Shown here one piece after another: positions 43,465 to 52,329 of a DNA stretch of 64,000 nt; positions within the stretch are counted from its first letter, which is position 1, and each line of letters starts with the position of its first letter. The notes under the pieces are model-generated. The model was not told the DNA's origin. It made no database searches and saw only the letters and a program-made list of their open reading frames with translations. Origin of the DNA: UBA1046 sp012511325 (GTDB taxonomy: Bacteria; Bacillota; Clostridia; Saccharofermentanales; DTU023). The stretch is taken from assembly GCA_050951925.1 (NCBI GenBank), contig JBMNJZ010000001.1, positions 1,612,001-1,676,000 on the forward strand. The letters are read 5' to 3'. Made by a program: the position numbers and the translations under genes.

Positions 43465-43492
43465 ATTGTACCACGAATATAACAGTAGACAA
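43465..43492 (-). promoter_or_regulatory. Promoter of tRNA-Ala
   Basis: On the minus strand TTGTCT (43492-43487) lies 16 bases before TACAAT (43470-43465), about 40 bases ahead of the mature 5' end, so a short leader would be trimmed. Confidence 0.6.
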
Positions 43493-43631
43493 GTCCATTC
43501 GCGCATTCTCACGCAATGCTCACAGTCAGCCTGCAGCAAACAAGGGATCGATCTATTCTCTTGCCGCATCTGCAGTAAATGCACATCCATCCGCGATCGC
43601 TCTTTTGCGTCTTCGCCATACAGCAATCGAT

Positions 43632-45122
43632 TTATTGCGTCTTCACCAGCTCAATGGCCTTCAGCAGCTGTGTATCTTCCTCTGGCGTTAATTGTGAAAT
43701 CTGCTTATTCTTAGCGTCCTCCGGCAACTCGACAATATAGTCAGGTGTAATTCCCTTATTCTGGATATTCTCACCTTTGGGCAGGAAATACTCAAAGTTC
43801 GTAATCTGAATCGCCGAACCATCGTCCAGATCCCAGGTGCGAGTGCCCACGCCCTTGCCGAACGATTGAACACCAACAATCACCGCCCGGCCTAAATCCT
43901 GCAGAGCACCGCCGAACAGCTCGCTGGCGCTGGCCGAATACTCATTTAAGACCAGCGCTATCGGCAGTTCCTCCGGCACCAGGATCCCGTCCTCCGTATC
44001 CCAGCTCTCCTCCAGCGGCTCGCCGTTCATGCGTCCCTTAATCACAGAAACTGTAGCCTCGTCAAGCAGATAATCCAGCATTTTAATACATTCATCCGCC
44101 AAACCGCCGCCATTATAGCGCAAGTCAATCACCAGACCGGTCATACCCTGCCGGAGCAGATCCCTCAGCGCTTTCTCAAAATTATCCGCCACATGGCCCG
44201 TAAACTCTGTCACATAGATATAACCGATCTTATCCTCCAGCATCTTATAAGACAGATTGGCCGTTGTAATATGTTTTCTTACAACATCAAAAGTCAGATT
44301 CTCATCCGTTGTCTGGCGATAGATCTCGATCTTGACTGCGGTACCCTCTTCACCTCTGACCGCGCTGGCCAGCGACTCAACACCCTTGAAATCCTTTATC
44401 GGCTTATCATCGATAGCGACAAAGACATCTCCCGGCAGTAGACCGGCCTTCATGGCCGGCGCATCGTCAACCAAGCGCGTAATCACATAATTGCCCTCTT
44501 CATCCATTTGGACAATCGCTCCGATGCCGCTGTATTCACCGGACATACCCTCTTTATCCTGAGCCCGCTCCTCCGGCGACAGATAGAAAGTATAGCGGCT
44601 GCCCATATTCTTGACCAGCCCCTCGCTCATCAAAGCTATCATCTCAGCATCCGTATAATCCTGATAATAATAATCCTGCAAAAGTTCCCAGATCTGCGCC
44701 AGCTTTTCCAGCTCCACCGTATTCTCGGGTGTCCGCTCAAAAGTCAAGCCAACAGTAGTAGTCTCCGTATCTTGCGACGAAGGCGCCGTCGGGTAGCCCG
44801 CTGCCTCGGATCCGCTGGGAGATATCTCCGGACCGGCAGTCGAAACCGACTCAGCTACAATCCCCAGATCCGACTTCGTCCGGTGCGCGGCGGCCTGCGT
44901 TGCCTGCTGACTGAAGAACAGATAGGAGCCGCCCAGTGTAAAAGTGACCGAAACTACAGCCGTCAATAATACCGCCAGCAGTACTTTCCAGAAGCATTTT
45001 GACTCTTGCGGCGGCTGTTGCGGCGGAGAACCATATATATCGCCATAAGATGCGTATTGCTGTTGAGATTGCCCCGGCTCCTGTGGCGCAGGATGAGGGC
45101 TCTTATCTTGTTGCTTCATCAT
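43632..45122 (-). CDS. ctpA: Carboxyl-terminal processing protease, S41 family
   Basis: 496 residues: a Pro/Gln-rich cytoplasmic N-terminus (about 1-42), one membrane span (about 46-72), a Ser/Thr linker, a PDZ domain (GIGAIVQMDEEGNYVITRLVDDAPAMKAGLLPGDVFVAIDDKPI) and the S41 protease. The nucleophile is in NEYSASASELFGGAL and the Lys of the dyad in GVQSFGKGVGTRTW. It degrades or trims extracytoplasmic proteins. It lies directly after the EnvC-like hydrolase in the ftsE-ftsX-envC-ctpA order seen in many Firmicutes. GGGAG lies seven bases before the first of two ATGs. Confidence 0.94.
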   Translation of the reverse strand: MMKQQDKSPHPAPQEPGQSQQQYASYGDIYGSPPQQPPQESKCFWKVLLAVLLTAVVSVTFTLGGSYLFFSQQATQAAAHRTKSDLGIVAESVSTAGPEISPSGSEAAGYPTAPSSQDTETTTVGLTFERTPENTVELEKLAQIWELLQDYYYQDYTDAEMIALMSEGLVKNMGSRYTFYLSPEERAQDKEGMSGEYSGIGAIVQMDEEGNYVITRLVDDAPAMKAGLLPGDVFVAIDDKPIKDFKGVESLASAVRGEEGTAVKIEIYRQTTDENLTFDVVRKHITTANLSYKMLEDKIGYIYVTEFTGHVADNFEKALRDLLRQGMTGLVIDLRYNGGGLADECIKMLDYLLDEATVSVIKGRMNGEPLEESWDTEDGILVPEELPIALVLNEYSASASELFGGALQDLGRAVIVGVQSFGKGVGTRTWDLDDGSAIQITNFEYFLPKGENIQNKGITPDYIVELPEDAKNKQISQLTPEEDTQLLKAIELVKTQ

Positions 45123-45142
45123 TTAATTTCTCCCAACTGTAA

Positions 45143-46453
45143 TCAAGGGCTAATATATTTTAGCGGATTTACTTTCCTGCCGTTAATCTCTATATCCAGA
45201 TGCAGATGAGGACCGGTAGAACGACCAGTAGAGCCCATATAGCCGATTACCTGCCCTGCCGACACACTCTGCCCCGGTTTGACGGCATAGCGGCTCAAAT
45301 GGCGGTAATAGGACAGATATCCGCCGCCATGATCAACACAGATGAATTTTCCGGAGATATTGTTGCTGGAACAGGCCAGAACTACGCCGCCCTTGATAGC
45401 CACAATTTTTGTCCCCATAGGGGCTGCGATATCTACTCCGTAGTGAAAACTTCTCTTGCCGAAAATAGTCCGGTAGCCATAACGCGAAGTAATCTTTCTA
45501 CTGGACGGCACCGGCCAAGTCCAACCCGATTTATTTTTAGTCGTCGACTTTTGCTTTTCCGCCTCAGCCTTTTTTTTCTTTTCCGCCTCTTCGGCCGCCT
45601 TGCGTCTAGCTTCTTCAGCGGCTTTGCGTTTGGCTTCTTCTTCCGCCTTGCGCTTAGCCTCTTCCGCAGCCAGCTCTTTCTGATATTTTTCTTGAAGCGC
45701 CGCCACATCAGACTCTATACTTTTCATCTCGGCAGCCCAGGCCAATGACTCCTCTTCGGCTGCGCTCAGAGCCGTCTTAGCTTGCTCCAGATCGGCTGCG
45801 GAAAGATCGCGGTTATTCTTTATCTCTGTCAGCAATTTGTCTGCATCCGCAACCAGTTTTTGCATATCTTCATAACTGGCTTCCGCAGCCTCTTTCATCT
45901 CCGCCGCATAAGCTTCGGCTTCCTGCAGACGAGTCAACATCAATTCGTCCGTGTCACTGATAATTCGTATCAATCGGTTGGTAGTATAGTAAGACTGTAA
46001 ATCGGCAGAAGAGATCAGAGCTTCAAATATCGATTTATTAGGCAACTGATACATCAGAGCCAGACGCTCGCCATAAGCTTGCTTCTGTTCCTCAAATTCC
46101 TGCACTGCCACCTCATAATCGCTGGTCGTTTGTTCCATAATAATCAGAGCATTATTTTTTCTGGCCATAGCCTCCAGATACGCTTTTTGTTGCTCTTCGG
46201 TGCGCTCAACCAACCAGGCGTAATCACCGGACTTTTGGGCAGCATTAGCTTCCAGTTTTTTGAGATCCGACTGAGCCTCTGCCAGCTGCTGCCTGATCTG
46301 TTCTGCCTTCTTGCGAGCTTCAGTCAGCTGCTGCGATGTTTTGGCAGAATCTGCATTTAAAACCAAACCCGGAGCACAAATCAAAGCCAGACAGAGAACA
46401 GCTGAAACCAGTCCCGCCAGCCAATTGCTTACTGTCTTCTTTCTTATTGTCAT
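45143..46453 (-). CDS. EnvC-like coiled-coil M23 endopeptidase or hydrolase activator
   Basis: 436 residues: signal segment (about 9-32, ending near VLNADS), a long coiled coil (about 35-260), a charged Ala/Lys/Glu-repeat stretch (KAEEEAKRKAAEEARRKAAEEA type, about 262-300) and a C-terminal M23/LytM domain. FHYGVDIAAPMGTKI and GPHLHLDIEINGRKVNPL keep the His and Asp zinc ligands, so it could be an active endopeptidase rather than a degenerate activator. It lies directly after ftsX, whose product is known to control such hydrolases in the wall. AGGTGG precedes the ATG. Confidence 0.92.
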   Translation of the reverse strand: MTIRKKTVSNWLAGLVSAVLCLALICAPGLVLNADSAKTSQQLTEARKKAEQIRQQLAEAQSDLKKLEANAAQKSGDYAWLVERTEEQQKAYLEAMARKNNALIIMEQTTSDYEVAVQEFEEQKQAYGERLALMYQLPNKSIFEALISSADLQSYYTTNRLIRIISDTDELMLTRLQEAEAYAAEMKEAAEASYEDMQKLVADADKLLTEIKNNRDLSAADLEQAKTALSAAEEESLAWAAEMKSIESDVAALQEKYQKELAAEEAKRKAEEEAKRKAAEEARRKAAEEAEKKKKAEAEKQKSTTKNKSGWTWPVPSSRKITSRYGYRTIFGKRSFHYGVDIAAPMGTKIVAIKGGVVLACSSNNISGKFICVDHGGGYLSYYRHLSRYAVKPGQSVSAGQVIGYMGSTGRSTGPHLHLDIEINGRKVNPLKYISP

Positions 46454-46466
46454 TGTGCAGAACCAC

Positions 46467-47369
46467 CTATACCTTTACATGCCGTCTCAGAGCTAAAAAG
46501 CTGGCGGCCATGGACAAGATAACTCCTGTAGCGATATTTAATACTAGCATAATGCCAACAATCCGAGAAGTCGGTAACAGTTGAAGCTGCGAAGCCAAAG
46601 AACCTGTTGTCGCCGAACCGGCAACTGCTGTTTGCAACCGATAATAAACAACACCGGAGATCAGAGTACCGAACAAAGCTCCCAGGAGACCTGCCATAGC
46701 GCCCTCAATCAGAAAAGGAATCCGGACATAGCCATCCGTTGCCCCGACATATTTCATAATGTTAATTTCTGTGGCCCTCGATAGTGCGGCTACTCGCACC
46801 ATATTGCCCACTACCAGAGATGATACCAGAGCCAACACCAAAAAAACCACAACCCCGATCGTATTAAGTGTTTTCTGAGTACGATCCAGAAAGCTCATCA
46901 ATTCATGCTCAAGACTAACGGTAAAAACTCCCCTCTCCGCCATCATCTGTTCTTTGAATTCCTCTGCCAGCGCCGGATCATCAAGTCTGATATTAAAGGT
47001 AGAGGGGAAATTATCCACATAGCTGTCTTCATTGAAGATCTCTTCTTTGCCGATATTTTCCTTGAAAGTCTCAAAATTTTCCTCAGCGGAATAAGCCCTG
47101 ATTTCAATTACATTGGCATGGTCATTTAGCAGCAAGGTAAGATCATCAATAGCTTCCTGATCAATACCGGGCTCCATCATAATTTCGATTGGCGGTTGCT
47201 GGCCTAAAATCCTTGCCAGATGGCTGGCATTGAGTGAAACAGCGACAAAAATGCTGAGCAGAAACAGCATCAAAGTCAAAGTCGTGACCGATGAGAACAA
47301 TAATAAAGGATGTCGCAGTAAATTGACAAAACCCTGTTTAGCAGAATAGCGAATCTCGTTTTTCTTCAT
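46467..47369 (-). CDS. ftsX: Cell-division ABC transporter permease FtsX
   Basis: 300 residues with the FtsX plan: a short basic N-terminus, a first span (about 22-45), a large extracellular loop (about 46-165) and three more spans, one of them in the FtsX domain (VAALSRATEINIMKYVGATDGYVRIPFLIEGAMAGLLGAL). It transmits FtsE ATP hydrolysis to wall hydrolases. It starts 14 bases after ftsE and ends 13 bases before the EnvC-like gene, a neighbour that fits the known FtsX-hydrolase partnership. Confidence 0.95.
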   Translation of the reverse strand: MKKNEIRYSAKQGFVNLLRHPLLLFSSVTTLTLMLFLLSIFVAVSLNASHLARILGQQPPIEIMMEPGIDQEAIDDLTLLLNDHANVIEIRAYSAEENFETFKENIGKEEIFNEDSYVDNFPSTFNIRLDDPALAEEFKEQMMAERGVFTVSLEHELMSFLDRTQKTLNTIGVVVFLVLALVSSLVVGNMVRVAALSRATEINIMKYVGATDGYVRIPFLIEGAMAGLLGALFGTLISGVVYYRLQTAVAGSATTGSLASQLQLLPTSRIVGIMLVLNIATGVILSMAASFLALRRHVKV

Positions 47370-47383
47370 TCAATCATTCCCGC

Positions 47384-48310
47384 TTATTCCACATCAACAG
47401 CAGATTTATCCTTACGGCTATGTCTGCGTGATGTACGGCGTTGATGTGAATCCATTATCAGCTCTTGCATAGCTTCCACTTGCGGAATGCGGAGATGATC
47501 CCGGTCGCGCTTGGCCGCATGCTCTTCCGGATCCTGATTATGCTCTTGTTCCGATAGCAGCCTTTTAGATATCTCCCCGCGCTCTTTTCTTTGTAATACA
47601 GAAGGACATTCGGGCCGTTTATCATAAGTCGAGTGAACTTCGTCCCGGATAAGCTTGCCATTAAAAAATTCCAGCACTCTCTTACCCATACGGTCGACCA
47701 ATTCCTTGTCATGGGTACAGGCAATCACAGTCGTACCTTCCTGATTGATACATTCCAACAAGGCCATGATAGCTTCACCATTTACCGGATCAAGATTTCC
47801 GGTCGGCTCATCAGCCAAAATCAGAGTCGGATTATTGACAATAGCCCTGGCAATTCCCAGCCTCTGGGCCTCACCTCCGGACAGCTCGTTCGGATACATC
47901 TCAGATTTGTGACGCAAACCGACCTGCGTCAGAGCCAGTGGTACGTGCCTCTTGATTTCGGCACGCGAGGCACCGATTATCTCCATGGCAAAAGCGACAT
48001 TCTCATATACTGTTTTGCCCTCGATCAAGCGAAAATCCTGAAAGATCATGCCGATCTTACGGCGCAGAAAAGGAACCAGCCGTTGCGAAAGATCAGCCAG
48101 ATTATAGCCGTTCAATAGCACCTGACCCGAATTGGCCTTCTCCTCACGGGTCAAAAGCTTGATTAAAGTAGATTTCCCGGCACCACTTTCACCGACCACA
48201 AAAACAAATTCACCGGGTCGGACGGTGAAACTGACACTGTCAAGAGCAGAAACACCGTTCTTATAAACCTTTACTACATCGATCAGCTCAATAATATTGT
48301 TATCATCCAT
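47384..48310 (-). CDS. ftsE: Cell-division ATP-binding protein FtsE with a basic C-terminal extension
   Basis: 308 residues. The first 228 are a standard FtsE: Walker A GESGAGKST, Q-loop IFQDFRLIEGKTVYENVAF, signature LSGGEAQRLGIARAIV, Walker B LILADEPTGNLD, H-loop ACTHDKELVDRMGKRV. The remaining 80 residues are a charged tail rich in Arg, Lys, His and Glu (KRDRDHLRIPQ ... HQRRTSRRHSRKDKS) that is not part of the normal family length and may bind another division protein or nucleic acid. The frame has no break. It follows the CdaR-like gene by 12 bases. Confidence 0.95.
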   Translation of the reverse strand: MDDNNIIELIDVVKVYKNGVSALDSVSFTVRPGEFVFVVGESGAGKSTLIKLLTREEKANSGQVLLNGYNLADLSQRLVPFLRRKIGMIFQDFRLIEGKTVYENVAFAMEIIGASRAEIKRHVPLALTQVGLRHKSEMYPNELSGGEAQRLGIARAIVNNPTLILADEPTGNLDPVNGEAIMALLECINQEGTTVIACTHDKELVDRMGKRVLEFFNGKLIRDEVHSTYDKRPECPSVLQRKERGEISKRLLSEQEHNQDPEEHAAKRDRDHLRIPQVEAMQELIMDSHQRRTSRRHSRKDKSAVDVE

Positions 48311-48322
48311 GATTTGTCTTAG

Positions 48323-49450
48323 TTACCACCAGGAATCTTGCTCAGAATATCTGGAACTGTCTTTGCGCTCCAGATATCTTTTAACCATCGCAGCCAGCTT
48401 AAAGAGTACTGCATCGTCAAAATTTCTTAGATCAAGTCCGGTAATCTTTTGTACTTTATCCAACCTATAAACCAAAGTATTGCGGTGGACAAAGAGTTGT
48501 CTGGAAGTTTCGCTGCCATTGAGACTATTTTCAAAAAATTTGCTGATAGTTGTCTGAGTTTCACGATCCAGCGCTTCATAGGCGCCAGGCTTGAAAACCT
48601 CCTGCAGAAACATTTCACACAGTGTGGGGGGCAGCTGATAAATCAAACGCCCCAGTCCCAATCTGTCATATCGCATCAGATAGGAAGCAGGTTCAAAGAT
48701 TTTGCCCACCGTAAGCGACACCGCTGCTTCGCGATAGGATCTGGCAGCATCTTTCAGAGTATCAGCCAGCAAACCGATACCGATTCTAGCGCTAATCAGA
48801 TGATCCGTTACCAATTGGGCCAGAATTTCGCGGGCAAGTTCTTCATAAGCATCAAGCTCACTATTTTCAGAAGCATCCAGGAGAAGAGCAATGGTGTTTT
48901 CATCCAGTGGCAGAACATAGTTAGACTCATCCGCCGGAAAGATTTCATTCAGCGTCTTGATAAGGGTCAGACTATCTACAGACTGGCCCTTAACCAGCAT
49001 GACCACTCTGGGCGCGGCATATGGAATGTCAAACTCTTTCGCTTTGAGTGCGATATCGCCGGGAAGCTCATTCTCCAGCAGCACATTTTTTAAAAATGCT
49101 TCTTTCAGATGATAATCATTGTCTTCTCTGATCGAAGCAGCCAGACAACGGGAGATCAGTTCCAGATAATTTTCTGCCGCTTTGTCCGTACCGGTAATAA
49201 AAATAGCCAGAGGAGCATGGCCTTTGGCCTCTATAAGTTTATACGACTTGGTACCGATTTTTACAATATGATTCCCGGCTAATAGCACGGCGCTGATATT
49301 CTCATCTTTCGTATCCAGCATTTCATTATCCGTACTGTCAATGACAATACCGTCATAGTTTAAAATCCCTACCGTGCAATCAAGGAACTGTTTCAGCTCC
49401 GACATATATTTTTTAATACTAATCATCACAAAACCCTGGCTAAGTAGCAT
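48323..49450 (-). CDS. CdaR/PucR-type transcription regulator
   Basis: 375 residues. The C-terminal region holds the PucR-type helix-turn-helix (FFENSLNGSETSRQLFVHRNTLVYRLDKVQKITGLDLRNFDDAVLFKLA). It is preceded by a GGDEF-like-fold middle domain (about 140-270) and an N-terminal sensory part (about 10-110). These regulators usually respond to sugar diacids or purines; no target is obvious. The ATG at 49450 follows AAGGAAAGG, and a TATAAT promoter lies at 49495-49523. Being first in the run with ftsE-ftsX-envC-ctpA is unusual and hints at autoregulation or control of the division genes. Confidence 0.85.
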   Translation of the reverse strand: MLLSQGFVMISIKKYMSELKQFLDCTVGILNYDGIVIDSTDNEMLDTKDENISAVLLAGNHIVKIGTKSYKLIEAKGHAPLAIFITGTDKAAENYLELISRCLAASIREDNDYHLKEAFLKNVLLENELPGDIALKAKEFDIPYAAPRVVMLVKGQSVDSLTLIKTLNEIFPADESNYVLPLDENTIALLLDASENSELDAYEELAREILAQLVTDHLISARIGIGLLADTLKDAARSYREAAVSLTVGKIFEPASYLMRYDRLGLGRLIYQLPPTLCEMFLQEVFKPGAYEALDRETQTTISKFFENSLNGSETSRQLFVHRNTLVYRLDKVQKITGLDLRNFDDAVLFKLAAMVKRYLERKDSSRYSEQDSWW

Positions 49451-49494
49451 AATCCTTTCCTTAGAATTCTAAGCAGTCTGAACTGCGATAAAGC

Positions 49495-49523
49495 ATTATA
49501 CAATATATTTTATGTTTTTTCAG
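49495..49523 (-). promoter_or_regulatory. Promoter of the CdaR-like/ftsEX run
   Basis: On the minus strand CTGAAA (49523-49518) and a perfect TATAAT (49500-49495) are 17 bases apart. The predicted start, about 49488, gives a leader of some 38 bases. Confidence 0.75.
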
Positions 49524-49539
49524 TTTGATCCTTGTTAAA

Positions 49540-51216
49540 TTAAAATAACCCGCTAATTTTGCCCTCGGGAGTTATATCTATCTTCTCCGCAGCCGGAATA
49601 CGAGGCAGTCCCGGCATCGTCATAACCTCACCGGTCAGCGCAACGATAAAGCCGGCGCCGGCTGAGACTTTCAGATTGCGAACCGTAACCACAAACTTCT
49701 CCGGCGCGCCCAGCAACTTGGGGTCATCCGAGAAAGAATATTGTGTCTTTGCCATGCAAATCGGCAGTCGATCAAAACCCAAGGCTTTGAGCTGCTGTAG
49801 CTGCTTTTTCGCATTGGGCGTAAGTTCGACACCGTCAGCACGGTATATCCTCCTGGCAATTGTTTCCAGTTTTGTCTCGATCGGCAGATCCAGATCATAA
49901 GCATAGGAAAAATCTGATTCCGTCTCCGTCAAGCGCATGACTTCCTCAGCCAGATCGATCCCGCCTGCACCGCCTTGGGCCCAGACCTCGCAGAGAGCTA
50001 CACCGACGCCATGCTCTGAACATTTAGAACGCACCAGTTCTATTTCGCGCTCAGTATCAGCGGCAAAGCGATTAATCGCTACCACAACCGGCAGCCTGAA
50101 GACATTTTTGATATTGTCAATATGCCGGAGCAGATTGGGCATCCCCGCCTCCAGCGCTGACAGATTCTCTGTATTTAATTTATCTTTCTCAACCCCGCCA
50201 TGCATTTTCAAAGCTCTGATTGTACCGACAAGAACTACCGCATCCGGTTTCAGACCCGCCGAACGGCATTTGATATCGAGAAATTTCTCAGCGCCCAAAT
50301 CGGCGCCGAACCCAGCTTCCGTCACTACATAATCAGCATAGTCGACAGCCAATTTGGTGGCCAGGACACTATTGCAGCCATGGGCAATATTGGCAAACGG
50401 GCCACCATGCACCAATGCGGGGGTACCTTCGAGAGTTTGAACCAGATTCGGATTAAGAGCTTCTTTAAGCAAGACGGCCATGGCTCCCTCAGCTTTTAGA
50501 TCGGCAGCGGTGACCGGTTTTTCATCATAGGTATAAGCCACGACAATGCGGGACAGACGCTGCTTCAGATCTGCCAGCGAATCTGCCAGACAAAGAATCG
50601 CCATCACCTCGGAAGCAACCGTAATCTCAAAGCCGTCTTCGCGGGGAACTCCGTTTGCAGTTCCGTTCAGGCCATCGACGATAAATCTGAGTTGTCGGTC
50701 GTTCATATCGACAACGCGCTTCCAGGTAATCCGGCGCGGATCGATCCCGAGACTGTTGCCCTGAGTCACATGATTATCCAGCATAGCAGCCAGCAAATTA
50801 TTAGCGGCGCTGATCGCATGCATATCGCCGGTGAAATGGAGATTCAGATCTTCCATCGGAATCACCTGAGCATATCCGCCTCCGGCAGCTCCCCCTTTGA
50901 TGCCGAACACAGGTCCCATTGAAGGCTCTCTGGTGACCGAGATGCTTTTTTGCCCCAAGCGGCTAAGCGCGTCAGCAAGACCGATCGTAACTGTAGTTTT
51001 ACCTTCGCCTGCCGGAGTAGGCGTGATCGCCGTAGTTAAAATTAATTTGCCCCGCTCAGTCCTCTTTCTCTCCGGCAGACTATTCAGATCGACTTTCGCT
51101 TTATAATGACCATAAGAAATCAAATTCTTTTCTGACAAACCTATTTTAGCTGCTATTTCGCTTATAGGACGCAGATCTGCCGTCTGCGCTATTTCAATAT
51201 CAGTTTTAAATGACAT
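49540..51216 (-). CDS. fhs: Formate-tetrahydrofolate ligase
   Basis: ATP-dependent formation of 10-formyl-THF from formate, which links the formate made by PflB to one-carbon metabolism. The 558 residues from the chosen start (MSFKTDIEIAQTADLRPI) carry the P-loop TPAGEGKTTVTIGLADAL, REPSMGPVFGIKGGAAGGGYAQVIPMEDLNLHFTGD (signature region), and MTMPGLPRIPAAEKID at the C-terminus. The SD AAGGAGTAATT fixes the ATG at 51216; ten codons further upstream are open but unused. It follows the Crp-type gene by 63 bases. Confidence 0.97.
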   Translation of the reverse strand: MSFKTDIEIAQTADLRPISEIAAKIGLSEKNLISYGHYKAKVDLNSLPERKRTERGKLILTTAITPTPAGEGKTTVTIGLADALSRLGQKSISVTREPSMGPVFGIKGGAAGGGYAQVIPMEDLNLHFTGDMHAISAANNLLAAMLDNHVTQGNSLGIDPRRITWKRVVDMNDRQLRFIVDGLNGTANGVPREDGFEITVASEVMAILCLADSLADLKQRLSRIVVAYTYDEKPVTAADLKAEGAMAVLLKEALNPNLVQTLEGTPALVHGGPFANIAHGCNSVLATKLAVDYADYVVTEAGFGADLGAEKFLDIKCRSAGLKPDAVVLVGTIRALKMHGGVEKDKLNTENLSALEAGMPNLLRHIDNIKNVFRLPVVVAINRFAADTEREIELVRSKCSEHGVGVALCEVWAQGGAGGIDLAEEVMRLTETESDFSYAYDLDLPIETKLETIARRIYRADGVELTPNAKKQLQQLKALGFDRLPICMAKTQYSFSDDPKLLGAPEKFVVTVRNLKVSAGAGFIVALTGEVMTMPGLPRIPAAEKIDITPEGKISGLF

Positions 51217-51279
51217 AATTACTCCTTGCCTTATTGGCAATATCAAATAATATATTCACGAAAATTAACAAAGACAGGC

Positions 51280-52008
51280 TTAAAGATTCTCTTCCGTCTG
51301 ACTCGTGGCCAGACCGGCAATATCAATCAGCCAGATCACCCTGCCGCTGACCCGGATCAGGCCATCCCGCTCCATGCTGATCAACTCGCGCGAGAACGAA
51401 GGGCGCGGCATGGCCAGCAGCCTGGCCACTACCTCCTTGGAAACAGGCAACTCGACTGCCTGAGTGGAAACAACCCGAGTTGCGGAATCAAGAGTTTCAC
51501 CTTCTTTCTCCAGGCTGTCATCCAACAGGTGCAGAAGATAAGCCGAAATTTTCTGTCTGAGGCTCTTCTGTGACAGCAGATCTATTCTTCTTTCTTGAAG
51601 CCTGATCCTGTCTGACAAAACCAGCAGATAATTATGCAAAAGCTTGGGGCTGCGCGAAATCATATTGAGCAAGCTTTCCCGCGAAACTAAAACCACTTTG
51701 CTCGTCGTCACAGCCTCCATAGTTGCTTCATAATATTTACTGGAGCCAAAAATATGCTGCTCCCCGAAAGTTCCGCTCGGGCCTATCAGATCCAGAGTCG
51801 TGAACTCACCGGAACTGGAGTACTTTTGCCTGGCAATATAACCTGATATGACAATATATACACCGGCACAAAGATCGCCCTCATTGACGATCACTTCACC
51901 TTTGTAGACCGTACGAATATGTGTGCCCTCGCAATAGTCGTGATACAGTTCATGCGTCAGACCTTTGAATAGCGAGGTGCTACCTAAAATTTCGCATACT
52001 CTTTTCAT
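51280..52008 (-). CDS. Crp/Fnr family transcription regulator
   Basis: 242 residues: an effector domain (about 10-130; KGEVIVNEGDLCAGVYIVISGYIARQ, GPSGTFGEQHIFG), a long dimer helix and a winged HTH (about 165-235). The recognition helix is LLAMPRPSFSRELISME, which lacks the CRP Arg-Glu pair, so its operator should differ from TGTGA. There is no FNR-like Cys cluster and no cAMP-contact RS pair. It lies 63 bases before fhs on the same strand and may control it. The sequence is clearly distinct from the Crp half of the pflA fusion. Confidence 0.9.
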   Translation of the reverse strand: MKRVCEILGSTSLFKGLTHELYHDYCEGTHIRTVYKGEVIVNEGDLCAGVYIVISGYIARQKYSSSGEFTTLDLIGPSGTFGEQHIFGSSKYYEATMEAVTTSKVVLVSRESLLNMISRSPKLLHNYLLVLSDRIRLQERRIDLLSQKSLRQKISAYLLHLLDDSLEKEGETLDSATRVVSTQAVELPVSKEVVARLLAMPRPSFSRELISMERDGLIRVSGRVIWLIDIAGLATSQTEENL

Positions 52009-52151
52009 CTCAATTCCCCGGCAGTCGATTTTATGCTAACAGAATAACAAAGCGGAGCTGAAATTGGAAACCTTTGCTACAATTTTAAGTAATTATTTTT
52101 ATATAGAAAGGTAAAAGCGGGAACTTGTAACGCCTTTGTGTTACTTCCACC

Positions 52152-52181
52152 TTGCATCAAAATCAGGTCTGAGGCTATAAT
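52152..52181 (+). promoter_or_regulatory. Promoter of tRNA-Leu
   Basis: TTGCAT (52152-52157) and TATAAT (52176-52181) are 18 bases apart, placing the transcription start only one or two bases before the mature tRNA. Confidence 0.7.
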
Positions 52182-52189
52182 ACTGACGC

Positions 52190-52272
52190 GCGGACATGGT
52201 GGAATTGGCAGACACGCTGGATTTAGGTTCCAGTGCGAAAGCATGCAGGTTCGACTCCTGTTGTCCGCACCA
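52190..52272 (+). tRNA. tRNA-Leu (anticodon TAG)
   Basis: 83 bases with encoded CCA. Acceptor GCGGACA / TGTCCGC; anticodon stem CTGGA / TCCAG with loop TTTAGGT (anticodon TAG); a class II variable arm TGC-GAAA-GCA; T arm GCAGG-TTCGACT-CCTGT. The pairing is complete. Confidence 0.96.
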
Positions 52273-52278
52273 TTGCGA

Positions 52279-52315
52279 GAGTGGTGATCAGCTTCCCGGT
52301 GACACCACTCATTTT
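52279..52315 (+). terminator. Terminator of tRNA-Leu
   Basis: An 8-bp perfect stem (GAGTGGTG / CACCACTC, 52279-52310) with a 16-base loop is followed by ATTTTT. It lies 6 bases after the tRNA and 20 bases before the lplA start. Confidence 0.85.
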
Positions 52316-52329
52316 TCTGAAAGGCAAGT

